Origin: DASXMT01 sp963755985
Lineage (GTDB): Bacteria; Actinomycetota; Acidimicrobiia; Acidimicrobiales; RAAP-2
DNA length: 64,000 nucleotides
Direction: 5' to 3'
Assembly (NCBI GenBank): GCA_963755985.1
Contig: CAVWLO010000001.1
Location: 620,001 to 684,000, forward strand
Numbering within the stretch: position 1 is the first letter of the stretch; each line of letters starts with the position of its first letter. Made by a program: the position numbers and the translations under genes. The notes beneath the pieces are model-generated. The model was not told the origin of the DNA, did not search any database, and was given only the letters and a program-made list of their open reading frames with translations. Of the stretch, positions 41,848-50,791 are shown piece by piece.

Positions 41848-43970
41848 ACCACAGAGGGTCTGACTCGACGTCGAGCGAGTCGCCTACCCGTCGGGACGCA
41901 ACGAGTTCGCGAACGTCTTGGCGCGCCGCGATGGCTAAGGCGTCGCGATGGCTGGCTGGGGCCTCCTATCTGCAGAAGTGGCTGGTGCTCGGGGTGCTCA
42001 TCGGCGCCATGGCGGGCACGGGCGCCATTGTCTTCTACGAAGCTCTGCTCGGCGCCACGCACCTCTTCCTCGGAATCTTCGCCGGCTACCACGTTCCGAC
42101 CCCGATCGGCGAAGGCGGTTCTGCGGCGTCGGCGTCGTTCTCTCGGCCATGGGCATTGCCGCTCGTGGTCGGCGCCGGCGCACTGCTCGGCGCCGTCATC
42201 GTGTTCCGGTTTGCGCCCGATGCCGAGGGCCACGGGACCGACTCCGCCATCTCAGCGGTGCACCACAACCCGAGGGGCATTCGCTTCCGCACGGTCGTCG
42301 TCAAGATCCTGGCTTCGGCCCTGACCATCGGTTCGGGCGGTTCAGGGGGACGAGAGGGCCCGACTGGACAGATCAGCGCCGGCTTCGCCTCGCTGTTGGC
42401 CCGAGAGCTCGACCTGAGCCCAGCTGACGGTCGCACCGCGGTAGCAACCGGGATCGGTTCGGGCATAGGAGCTATCTTCGGGGCACCCCTCGGCGGAGCG
42501 GTGCTGGCCACCGAGATCCTCTATCGAGACGACTTCGACGTCGAAGCGCTGCTCCCCTGCTTTATCGCCTCGATCGTCGGGTACGTCATCTTCGGTGCTG
42601 CGATCGGGTACACGCCGCTCTTCGGTTTCAACGCCAGTTACCACTTCAGCAATCCCTCGCACCTCTTGTGGTTCGCCCTCATAGGGGTGCTGGGTGGCCT
42701 CATCGGGCTCCTCTACGCCAAGGGCTTCTACGGGATCGCAGCCGCGTTCACCCGCGTTCGACTCCCTCGCTGGGTGAAGCCGGCCATCGGCGGTGCGTTG
42801 GTGGGCTCTATCGCATTGGCCATCCCCGAGGTGCTCGGCACCGGATACGGCTGGATCCAACAAAGCCTCGGTCACCAGCTTCTCTCGCTCCCCCTGTGGA
42901 TCGTTCTCATCTTGCCGTTCGCCCGCATCGTGGCGACCGGGCTGTCCATCGGCTCGGGCGGGTCGGGCGGCATTTTCGGACCCGGCATGGTCATCGGCGC
43001 CTTCATCGGGGCGTCGGTGTGGCGACTGTTCGACCCGATCGTTCCTTCCATGGGCCACAGCCCGACGCCGTATGTGATCGTGGGCATGATGTGCTGCTTC
43101 GGGAGCATCTCCCGGGCGCCGTTGGCGGTGATGCTCATGGTGGCGGAAATGACCGGCAGCCTGTCGATCCTCGCGCCTGCCATGGTTGCTGTCGGACTGG
43201 CCTGGTTCATCGTCCGACGCGGCGACGACACGATCTACCGCAGCCAGTTGAAGAGCCGAGCCGATGCGCCCGCCCAGCGTCTCCTGGTCGGGATGCCCCT
43301 CTTGGCCAATGTGCCTGTGAGCCAGGCGATGGCCCCGCCACGCCTCGTAGTCAATGGCGGCACATCGGTTTCGGTTGCTCGACGGCAGATCGAAAAGTTC
43401 GGCGTCCCGGGCGTGCCAGTGGTCGACAACAACGGTCGCTTCGAAGGTGTGGTGTCACTGGAAGATCTCAACCCTCTGGGCGACGAAACGGATACTCACA
43501 CCATCGATGGCGCCGTCGACGCATCAACCCCGACCGTCGGCGAATCAGCTCACCTGGATGTGGCGCTCGACGCCCTCACCGCCGCCTCGCAACGCTGGAT
43601 TCCCGTACTCGACAACGATCGTGCCGTCATCGGGACGATCGCCATCTCCGACGTGGTCAGGGGCTATCGACTCGGCCTAGTGACCAGCCTTCGCCAGCTG
43701 GACGGCACCGATGACGCTGCCGGCACCCACGACGTCGAGATCACTGTACGCTCCTCGCTGGTAAGCGCTCCGCTCCGACACGCCGGCCTCCCAGACGGCG
43801 TCATCGTGACCTCCATCCAACGAGGACGAGACCTCCTCGTCCCAGAGGGCGACACAGTGCTCCAAGCGGGCGACCAACTCGCGTTGATCGGCGAGCCCAA
43901 CGACCTCGATGTGCTCGCAGTGAGGGCCTCGGGTGCTTCACGATGTCGGTCGACAAGAGGCGACCGATAA
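41835..43970 (+). CDS. ClC chloride channel/transporter with CBS and TrkA-C domains
   Basis: The 711-residue protein has a ClC membrane domain (about residues 35-455) with the selectivity motifs GSGGSGGREGP (containing the gating glutamate typical of H+/Cl- exchangers) and GSGGSGGIFGPG. Two CBS domains follow (about 485-610: MAPPRLVVNGGTSVSVARRQIEKFGVPGVPVVDNNGRFEGVVSLEDL), and a TrkA-C-like domain (about 620-700: ITVRSSLVSAPLRHAGLPDGVIVTSIQRGRDLLVPEGDTVLQAGD). It moves chloride, probably for acid or osmotic stress. It is coupled to the upstream MarR gene. Confidence 0.92.
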   Translation: MGPLNHRGSDSTSSESPTRRDATSSRTSWRAAMAKASRWLAGASYLQKWLVLGVLIGAMAGTGAIVFYEALLGATHLFLGIFAGYHVPTPIGEGGSAASASFSRPWALPLVVGAGALLGAVIVFRFAPDAEGHGTDSAISAVHHNPRGIRFRTVVVKILASALTIGSGGSGGREGPTGQISAGFASLLARELDLSPADGRTAVATGIGSGIGAIFGAPLGGAVLATEILYRDDFDVEALLPCFIASIVGYVIFGAAIGYTPLFGFNASYHFSNPSHLLWFALIGVLGGLIGLLYAKGFYGIAAAFTRVRLPRWVKPAIGGALVGSIALAIPEVLGTGYGWIQQSLGHQLLSLPLWIVLILPFARIVATGLSIGSGGSGGIFGPGMVIGAFIGASVWRLFDPIVPSMGHSPTPYVIVGMMCCFGSISRAPLAVMLMVAEMTGSLSILAPAMVAVGLAWFIVRRGDDTIYRSQLKSRADAPAQRLLVGMPLLANVPVSQAMAPPRLVVNGGTSVSVARRQIEKFGVPGVPVVDNNGRFEGVVSLEDLNPLGDETDTHTIDGAVDASTPTVGESAHLDVALDALTAASQRWIPVLDNDRAVIGTIAISDVVRGYRLGLVTSLRQLDGTDDAAGTHDVEITVRSSLVSAPLRHAGLPDGVIVTSIQRGRDLLVPEGDTVLQAGDQLALIGEPNDLDVLAVRASGASRCRSTRGDR

Positions 43971-44180
43971 ACACCCAAACGGCGCAATTTTGGCCGTACC
44001 AGAGCTCCCAAATCCGGCCCGCGGGAACGCGCCGTCTCACATTCTGATTAAACCTTCGGGTTAGAACCCGGACCAGAGAGTTGGCCGAAGTTGGTCGATC
44101 CGCCGGACGGTAGCCGATCAAACCGTACTCCGGTAGTCATGCCCAACCACCCGATCGAGTGTTCGGACCTCACGCGGGCG

Positions 44181-46205
44181 TCAGGGACGCACGAGGGTCG
44201 TCAAACGAGACACCACGCTCGGTCGTGCGTGATCGATCGCCACTTCGACCGCGGCAGTCACGAGCGACGCCCGAAGTGCGCTGTCAGAGATGAGACGCGC
44301 GCACGCTTCGGCGATTTTGTCGGCGCCGTCGGCCACGAGGAGATGGACGCCGTCGGTGACCGGTAGGCCCTCAGCACCCAGACGAGTGCTCACGACCGGA
44401 CGGCGATGTGAAAATGCCTCGAGAATCTTCAGCCTGGTTCCGCCCCCGGCCCGTAAGGGCGCCACAGCAATCGTCGTCGCGCGGTACCAGGGGGTGACCC
44501 ACAGGGGATCGAAGACTACTTCGACGTCCCGGTCAGCCGCGAGGCTTGTCACCCTTTCGTCCAGGTTGCTCCCGACCACTGCCACTCGCACCGATCGCCC
44601 GAGCCGACTCCTCAGGAGAGGCAATATGTCTCCGCACAGCCAACGAGCGGCGTCGACATTCGGTAGATAGCCGAAATTGCCGACGAACAACACGTCGACT
44701 GCCGGCCCTGTCCCCCCTTCGCCCGTGGGTGGTGTCGGGTTCGGAAGTACCTGTGCCTTCACGCCCGGATAGAGGGATTCGACTGCCGCTACTTCGTGAG
44801 GACTGGCCGCGAGGACCAGGTCGGCACGGGCGATGCACCTCTCGGCCATGCGCTCGTATTTGGTCGCGTCGGCTTCGGCAACCTCGGCCTCGGGTTCGTG
44901 GCCATCACCGCGATGCAGGGACGCGACGCTGCGAGCGGCCTTGGCGTCGTCCTCGTCGAGATCGAGGACGAAGCGGGCCCGACGGGTGCCGTCCGCCAGC
45001 CACGGCTCGGCGAGGCCCGCCAGGTACAGCCGGAAAACGTAGACCAGGTCGACGTCTCCACCTGCGAAATTGACGATCTCGGCCGCCGCCTCGGGCGTGC
45101 AGAACCTCGTTCGGAAAGGACGGGGGTAGGCGACGAGGGCTCGGCACCGCTCGTCGCGCGTAGAGATCCGGGGGACCCTCCGCAGAAACGGGTCTGCCAG
45201 CGACTCGGGCAGCAGCAGGGTCGCCCTGGCCAGCTCACGTACCCATTGGGAGACAGGGGCCTCGCCATAAACCGGCACGAACACGAACTGCACGTCGAAG
45301 GGGCCCGCCAGGGCCTCCAGGGCAACCCCGGCGCGGATTGCCCCGCCGCTGTCCGAGCCCGGCATGAACGGCGAGATGCAGACGGCCCGTGGACGAGGTT
45401 GACGCTGGCGTCTCCCACCAACGCTCACCGGCGGTACCAGCGCCTCGCTGTCGGGCCAAACCGCCGATCCGAGCGCGAAGTTCTGGAAGAACGGGCCCGT
45501 CGCACGGTCTGACCGCGTGACGTCGGGCGGGATCTCCGAGATGGTTCGAACCTCGGCCGAAGAGACGTAGGCGCGGCGGAGCATGGTCCCGTTCCAGCAC
45601 ACGTGGCGGACTGCACTGCGTTCCATCCATCGCCTCAGCTCGATGTCGAGAGGCAAAAGCCAACGATCGTCCGCCAACTCCCGCGCGAGAAGCGCGAGCC
45701 CTCGTCGGGCCCCTTCGTGGGTGATGACGTAGGAGTGAAGGCAATATGACGGCAGGGTGAGGACACGGCGTCTCGGGTCCGGTAAGGCGGCGATCTCTTT
45801 GATCTTCATCTGATTGCCCATGAAGACGAAATCAGCGTCGCGCGGCGTCTCGGCCCAGTACTGCGGACCGACTTCGGCGATATCGGGGTGGGGGAGTACA
45901 TCGTCTTCGAAGATGAGGAGATTGGGGAGATTCTCCTCTACCACCCGCTCCCAGAGCCCGATCATCGACAACGAGCATCCGATTTCGCCTCGGCCGATAC
46001 AAGGGTCGAAGAACCACCCGCGACGCTCGGCGACTGCACGAGGGTCACCGAGGAAGCCATCGACACCCTCTTCGAGGACGACGTTGCGGAACCCCACCTC
46101 ACGCAATTTGGCCAACGAGTGTTCGGCGCGCCACCGCAGGCGGGGCAGATAGATCATCACCCCTCCGGTGGCTTGGATTTCGGCAAAAGAGTCAGGGAGT
46201 GTCAT
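44181..46205 (-). CDS. Bifunctional glycosyltransferase: GT25-like and GT-B (GT4-like) domains
   Basis: In the 674-residue fusion, residues about 15-230 match LPS-type GT25 glycosyltransferases (RGEIGCSLSMIGLWERVVEE, NLLIFEDDVLPHPDI, LPSYCLHSYVITHEGAR). Residues about 270-674 form a GT-B enzyme with a GT4-like donor site (VDVLFVGNFGYLPNVDAARW, then IAVAPLRAGGGTRLKILEAFSHRRPVVST). A protein adding two sugars in sequence is inferred; acceptors are unknown. It is the last gene of the minus-strand glycosyltransferase island, with no signal peptide or membrane anchor. Confidence 0.85.
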   Translation of the reverse strand: MTLPDSFAEIQATGGVMIYLPRLRWRAEHSLAKLREVGFRNVVLEEGVDGFLGDPRAVAERRGWFFDPCIGRGEIGCSLSMIGLWERVVEENLPNLLIFEDDVLPHPDIAEVGPQYWAETPRDADFVFMGNQMKIKEIAALPDPRRRVLTLPSYCLHSYVITHEGARRGLALLARELADDRWLLPLDIELRRWMERSAVRHVCWNGTMLRRAYVSSAEVRTISEIPPDVTRSDRATGPFFQNFALGSAVWPDSEALVPPVSVGGRRQRQPRPRAVCISPFMPGSDSGGAIRAGVALEALAGPFDVQFVFVPVYGEAPVSQWVRELARATLLLPESLADPFLRRVPRISTRDERCRALVAYPRPFRTRFCTPEAAAEIVNFAGGDVDLVYVFRLYLAGLAEPWLADGTRRARFVLDLDEDDAKAARSVASLHRGDGHEPEAEVAEADATKYERMAERCIARADLVLAASPHEVAAVESLYPGVKAQVLPNPTPPTGEGGTGPAVDVLFVGNFGYLPNVDAARWLCGDILPLLRSRLGRSVRVAVVGSNLDERVTSLAADRDVEVVFDPLWVTPWYRATTIAVAPLRAGGGTRLKILEAFSHRRPVVSTRLGAEGLPVTDGVHLLVADGADKIAEACARLISDSALRASLVTAAVEVAIDHARPSVVSRLTTLVRP

Positions 46206-46482
46206 CGGGTGCTGCTTTGCCTATCCGAAGGCGGCTATCGTTGACGACCCGCCGCTCCGATTCCCGACCACCAGACGTAGCCCCGCGACGTTCTTGGCAG
46301 ATCCACCTCTGACGAGCCGTGTTGTCATGGAATTGCTGTGACATCGTACGCTGTGGCTGGCAACGGTCGGTGGTGCTGAGATGCCCAGGGTGGCAACGCT
46401 GCGAAAAGGCAGACATCGCGCCGATAGCGCCCGTCGCCGCGCCCACTCTCGGTGGGCTCTCTCAAGTTGGCGATCGCGCATC

Positions 46483-47622
46483 TCAGCCCCCCATCGTGCC
46501 GCGAGGCGACCCAGCCCGACCGAGGGCGATCATGGCCATTTGCCTGTAACGGTCGGGTTCATCCGCTGCCTGTGCCAACTGCTCGAAGCAGGCGCTCGCC
46601 TCGAGGGAGCGGCCAAGTCGAAAGAGCGCAACGGCCAGGCCCTCGAGGGCCCAGCGGCCGAAGAGCTCGTCTGGGTAGGCCACTTCGGCGCCGTCGAGGC
46701 TCTCTGGCGCCGTGGCCACCAGTTTCTCGAATGTGGAAGCGGCCTCCTCGTTGCGCCCGCGGTCGAGTAGCCGCCGCCCCTCCCACCAGGCGAGCGCCCG
46801 GTCGTCGGGGAACCGCGCCAGTGCCTCGTCGAGCAGGTCGTCATACCGCCGTCCGAGGTCTTTGCGCCGGGCGATGAGGCTCAGGTAGGAAAGGATATGG
46901 GCCGCCGGTGATCCAGAGGGCTCGCTCGAGCGGGAGCGGATGATCGCTTCACCCCAAGCCTGTTCCGCTTCGACGTGGCGCCCGAGCCCGGCCAGGGCAC
47001 AGCCATAGTCGTGCCACAGGAAGACCCGGTCGGGATCTACCGCGAGCGCCTGTTGGAGGAGGGGAAGGTTGCGGCGGAACTTCTCGACGAGACTACCCTC
47101 GTAGCCGAGATGGTCAATGACGAGCCCGCTTCGTGGGATGTTGTCGAGAGCGCCCTCGGCGGCAGCCCGCAGGCTGTCAAGCACCGTCTCGTGTATGACG
47201 CCTCGGAAGCGGATCGAAGGCTCGTTGCGCCATAGCCGGTATTCCCGGTAAGCCGTCCAGCCCATCCTCGGGTGGAGGTCAACCGTGAACCCGACTCCGC
47301 CCTCGCTGAGCAGGTGGCGAGCGGCTGCTCGGTTCCTCGGTCGCAACCGCTCGTCGGCATCTATGTAGAGCACCCACTCACCGAGCGCGAGATCGAGGGC
47401 GTAGTTCCGGGCGGCGGCAAAGTCGCCGGTCCAGGGATACTCCCTTACCCGAGCACCGGCATCGACCGCCAGCTTTATCGATTCGTCTGTCGAACCGGTG
47501 TCGACCACGACGACCTCGTCGGCGAAGGAGCGGAGGGACTGGAGGCAGTCCCCAAGAAGCCTGGCCTCGTCACGCACGATGAGGACGGCGCTCACCAGCG
47601 GGCGTCTCGTCGGCGCGGTCAA
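46483..47622 (-). CDS. Glycosyltransferase family 2 with TPR-like C-terminus
   Basis: In the 379-residue protein the N-terminal GT2 domain (1-220) has VSAVLIVRDEARLLGDCLQSLRSFADEVVVVDTGSTDES and the metal-binding DADERL. The C-terminal part (about 220-379) consists of TPR-like helices (HDYGCALAGLGRHVEAEQAWGEAI; WEGRRLLDRGRNEEAASTFEKLV). This arrangement is known from SunS-type peptide S-glycosyltransferases and related enzymes. It follows the small Tat-like peptide gene at 47665-47838 by 42 nt on the same strand. Confidence 0.9.
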   Translation of the reverse strand: MTAPTRRPLVSAVLIVRDEARLLGDCLQSLRSFADEVVVVDTGSTDESIKLAVDAGARVREYPWTGDFAAARNYALDLALGEWVLYIDADERLRPRNRAAARHLLSEGGVGFTVDLHPRMGWTAYREYRLWRNEPSIRFRGVIHETVLDSLRAAAEGALDNIPRSGLVIDHLGYEGSLVEKFRRNLPLLQQALAVDPDRVFLWHDYGCALAGLGRHVEAEQAWGEAIIRSRSSEPSGSPAAHILSYLSLIARRKDLGRRYDDLLDEALARFPDDRALAWWEGRRLLDRGRNEEAASTFEKLVATAPESLDGAEVAYPDELFGRWALEGLAVALFRLGRSLEASACFEQLAQAADEPDRYRQMAMIALGRAGSPRGTMGG

Positions 47623-47664
47623 GGGTGGCCTGGCTCTCCTGGGAGAGCACGCAGGCTAAGGCAC

Positions 47665-47838
47665 CTAGCCGCTATTGCCTGCGGCGGCTGATGGTTTAGC
47701 GGTGAGGAAGCTCTCAAGTGAGAAGGAGGACACGACCGGGACGGCAAAAGCGGCGACGCCAATGGTGCGCTGCACGAACTGCCGCCGATCCAGGGGCACT
47801 CTGCTCAGAACCTCACGCTCGACGGCTTCCTCGTCCAC
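47665..47838 (-). CDS. Small peptide with Tat-like RR motif and hydrophobic stretch (57 aa)
   Basis: The GTG-started frame has an acidic N-terminus (VDEEAVEREVLSRVP), then LDRRQFVQRTIGVAAFAV, then PVVSSFSLES and a short TAKPSAAAGNSG tail. The RRQFV motif before a hydrophobic run resembles a twin-arginine signal, but no large mature protein follows. GAAGGGG lies 9 nt before the GTG. Its N-terminal 19 residues share 9 identities without gaps with the peptide at 56845, including D-E, R-E, L, R and D-R-R. It is a candidate substrate or export-targeted peptide of the surrounding glycosyltransferases. Confidence 0.55.
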   Translation of the reverse strand: MDEEAVEREVLSRVPLDRRQFVQRTIGVAAFAVPVVSSFSLESFLTAKPSAAAGNSG

Positions 47839-47913
47839 CGCCCACCCCTTCCATGTCTACTGCTAGCAAGATATCCCAGTAGCTCCCTTACGGCAAGCAC
47901 GGCGTTCTCCAGG

Positions 47914-48126
47914 TCACCGCCGGCTCATGCCGATTCGTTGGAGTCGTAAGTCGGTCGAACCGGAAGCATCGGCCAACGTCCGGTCCCTCGTGTCGTGAAA
48001 CGGGGACAGCAGGAGTGCCTCTCTGTCCTCCGGCGCCAGGCCAAGCGCCCGAGACCCTTGTGCACCCTTCGTGCGCGCTCTCAGCGCCAGCTCGAAAAGA
48101 GGTTCGACCACCGAGGGTTCAAGCAC
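47914..48126 (-). CDS. Hypothetical small protein coupled to glycosyltransferase gene (70 aa)
   Basis: The frame starts at a GTG that overlaps the end of the 48119-50347 gene by 8 nt and encodes LEPSVVEPLFELALRARTKG, then PEDREALLLSPFHDTRDRTL. It shows no recognisable family. The overlap points to translational coupling; alternatively it is a chance frame. Similar-sized unknown ORFs occur next to the other glycosyltransferase genes. Confidence 0.35.
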   Translation of the reverse strand: MLEPSVVEPLFELALRARTKGAQGSRALGLAPEDREALLLSPFHDTRDRTLADASGSTDLRLQRIGMSRR

Positions 48127-50347
48127 GGGGCGAGCCGACAGCCGGCTGGCCTTTTGTCAGCGAGCCGTATATCTCGGATGCGGCAACCGCCCCGAGGAAG
48201 GACGCCTCGCTGAGCTGGTACGTCTGGGGGAGGTTGGCGAGGTATTCGTGTGCCGCTGCCACGAGATCGAGATCCTCGGCCTTCATAGCCGCTTCCATCC
48301 GTGAACTGAAGTACAACGGGTAGTCGTCGCCCAGGTATTCGCGCACCGCACTGAGCGGGTTCACCAGGATTGGTGTGGCCCTGGTCATGCATTCGACGAC
48401 GACGTTGTTTGCACCGGCAGCGTAGAGCTCAGCAAAGACGAGGTTGCAGGAGAGCAACTCGTCAAATGACCGGTTGTCGAGGAACGGCAGCGTCTCGACC
48501 ATCGACTCGTCGATACGTAGACCGAGTGTTTGACGCTCGTCTTGGAAAAGCTGGTCGATGTAGAGCTCATGTTGGTGAACGATCGTTCGCTGCAACCTCC
48601 GTACCGGTAGGTCATAGATAGCATGCAGCTTCCGCAACCAGGTCCCGACCTGAATGATTCTCGGAGACGGATTGCTTCGGAAGCCGTCCATGTTGAACCG
48701 TAGGCGAGGCATTGCGTTCGGCAGCGGCACCGATTCCACCGGGACATCGACACGTGTCGCCCACCAATCCCTCACGGTCGCCGACAGCGTAAACAGGCCA
48801 CGGCAGCTGGCCAGACTGTCCCGGAAGGCGCGTTCCGACAAAATCCGCATCGGCGATTGATCGATCGAATACCAAGACGGAACGTCTGGCGGGTTGTGCA
48901 AGAACCCAATCCATGGTGATCGATAAGGGATTGGGCCATCGAGATAGAAGGTATGTTCGACGAAGCCGTCGACAACGATGCCGTCATCGACATGGAGGGG
49001 CTGAAGCGCTTCCAATGCGGCCGACCACCCGGAACGATGGCGTCCATAGAAACGGGAGAGCGCCGCCGACAGGTCAAGAACTGGCGGGGGGAGCGCTAGC
49101 GGCTCGGCGGCGCGTTGCCAGATTGGCGAAGCGGGCGACGGTTGCACCGCAGAGTTCTTCGATCGGGGCGCGCTGAGGGTGCCGCTCAGCGCGATGCCCC
49201 GTTCATGCAGCGATCGGGTGTCGCAGCGAGTGAGCGTTCTCCAGGCCGGGTCCGCCGAAAGCGCCATCATGTTGATTGGGGGATCGCCATCATCGGCTGC
49301 GATCACCGCGAAACGACGCACCCAATCGGACAGAAGTTGTCCAATGGAAGCATCGGCGAACACGCTGGATGCCGCTAGGTGATTCGCCATCTCCTCTGAC
49401 CGTCCGCACCGGAAGTACCGGCTGGCCAACCAGACGTGTGTGCTGAAGCGGACGACGCGTTGCTGCGAGGCGACGGACGTTGGCAGATCGGGATCGGAAA
49501 ACAGTCGGTGCAGGACCACCGAGTGGGCGTGGGCCTGTGCGTCGATGTCCAGCGACGCGTTGGCGCAGTGCCGACGATATCGGGTCGTCACCCGCTCCAA
49601 CCAAGCGGCGCGCCACCCCCGGAGGAGCAAGCGAAAGACGAGATCGACGTCCTCCATTTGACGCAAACCCACGTCATAGCCGCCGCATGCCGCGACTGAC
49701 GCTCGGCGGAAGGCCATGGCACTTGGTAGTACGATCGGGTAGGCGACCCAATGCTCGAACGACAGGTCGTGAAGGCGGGTCCAGGGTGTGCGCGTCGCTA
49801 CGGAACGACCGTCGGTGTCGATGACTTCCCATCCGCTGTGAACAATGGCCAGTTCGGGTCGTTGGTCGAGCAGAGCCAGCTGGTCTCGAACTCGAAACTT
49901 GTCGCTCAGCGCGTCGTCTGCGTCCAAGAAGACGACCATCCGCCCCCGCCCGGCTTCGAGTCCGCGGTTTCGCGCCTGCGACACGCCCATGTGGGAGGTG
50001 CTCAGCAAAGACACTCGAGGATCGGAGGGCAGCACTGCGGCAGGTGCGTCGTCGGAGCCGTCATCGACCACAATGACCTCTAGTTGGACTCCTTCTTGCA
50101 TGAGCGCGCTGCGAACAGCGTCACCGAGGAAGGCACTGCTGTTGTGGACGGGCACCACCACAGTGACGTCGGGCGCCATGAGAGCAGGGATGATTTCACC
50201 TTCGGTTCCGACATGAGGAACCGAGGAATCGTGGCGATACGGCAAACGCGGGGTGGCGATAGTTGCTGTCTCGCCCAACGGAGTCGCTCGAACGACGGAT
50301 CCAGCCGGCGCTTCGGCGGCGAGGCAAGCAAGCCAGCCGTTCAACAC
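48119..50347 (-). CDS. Glycosyltransferase: GT2 domain plus second glycosyltransferase-like domain
   Basis: In the 742-residue protein residues about 57-290 are a GT2 domain (VTVVVPVHNSSAFLGDAVRSAL, IVVDDGSDDAP, VFLDADDALSD, GGYDVGLRQMEDVDLVFRLL). Residues about 440-742 look like a GT-B-type glycosyltransferase (WIGFLHNPPDVPSWYSIDQS, FVEHTFYLDGPIP, NLVFAELYAAGANNVVVECM, TRATPILVNPLSAVREYLG). The GTG at 50347 overlaps the stop of a small upstream ORF; an ATG at 50179 directly before the GT2 domain is the other possible start. Confidence 0.8.
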   Translation of the reverse strand: MLNGWLACLAAEAPAGSVVRATPLGETATIATPRLPYRHDSSVPHVGTEGEIIPALMAPDVTVVVPVHNSSAFLGDAVRSALMQEGVQLEVIVVDDGSDDAPAAVLPSDPRVSLLSTSHMGVSQARNRGLEAGRGRMVVFLDADDALSDKFRVRDQLALLDQRPELAIVHSGWEVIDTDGRSVATRTPWTRLHDLSFEHWVAYPIVLPSAMAFRRASVAACGGYDVGLRQMEDVDLVFRLLLRGWRAAWLERVTTRYRRHCANASLDIDAQAHAHSVVLHRLFSDPDLPTSVASQQRVVRFSTHVWLASRYFRCGRSEEMANHLAASSVFADASIGQLLSDWVRRFAVIAADDGDPPINMMALSADPAWRTLTRCDTRSLHERGIALSGTLSAPRSKNSAVQPSPASPIWQRAAEPLALPPPVLDLSAALSRFYGRHRSGWSAALEALQPLHVDDGIVVDGFVEHTFYLDGPIPYRSPWIGFLHNPPDVPSWYSIDQSPMRILSERAFRDSLASCRGLFTLSATVRDWWATRVDVPVESVPLPNAMPRLRFNMDGFRSNPSPRIIQVGTWLRKLHAIYDLPVRRLQRTIVHQHELYIDQLFQDERQTLGLRIDESMVETLPFLDNRSFDELLSCNLVFAELYAAGANNVVVECMTRATPILVNPLSAVREYLGDDYPLYFSSRMEAAMKAEDLDLVAAAHEYLANLPQTYQLSEASFLGAVAASEIYGSLTKGQPAVGSPRA

Positions 50348-50550
50348 TGACCGCCCTCCTCGGCCAACGGCGAGATGTCGGCTCGATTCTGAAGATCAAA
50401 GCGGAGCGCAATGTTCCGCCTGGGGTCCTTGGGGATACGGAGGTCGAGGTTGAGTCCCGGCACGAAATCGAGCCACCTTCGATCGCAGGTCATCTCCTGT
50501 CCGGTCGGCAATAGCCAGCCCCCTCGGAGCTGCACCGCCAGATCGAGCAT
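50341..50550 (-). CDS. Hypothetical small protein (69 aa) upstream of glycosyltransferase
   Basis: The 69-residue frame reads MLDLAVQLRGGWLLPTGQEM, then RWLDFVPGLNLDLRIPKD and ends at a TGA that overlaps the GTG of the next gene. The same frame continues upstream to a TAG at about 50614 and then carries another coding-like stretch, so this may be the end of a longer, broken gene. No family recognised. Confidence 0.35.
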   Translation of the reverse strand: MLDLAVQLRGGWLLPTGQEMTCDRRWLDFVPGLNLDLRIPKDPRRNIALRFDLQNRADISPLAEEGGQC

Positions 50551-50791
50551 GGCCAGATCGTAGCTGGAGCCGGGGACGGAAACGTCCAGATCGGGGACGA
50601 GGATGGTGGTGACCTACAGGCTGGAAGGCACTGGCGCGGTCACCGGTCCGTGGACGAGTGGGACGACGACCACGCCATCGCTGAGATGGGACAGGAAGGA
50701 CGCCTCCAAGCCGCCCGCGAGGCGGAGTCGGGATGCGGTAGCGATAGTGGTGCCGGTGTGGATCATTGCCGTACGCGTGATGCGAGGCGTG

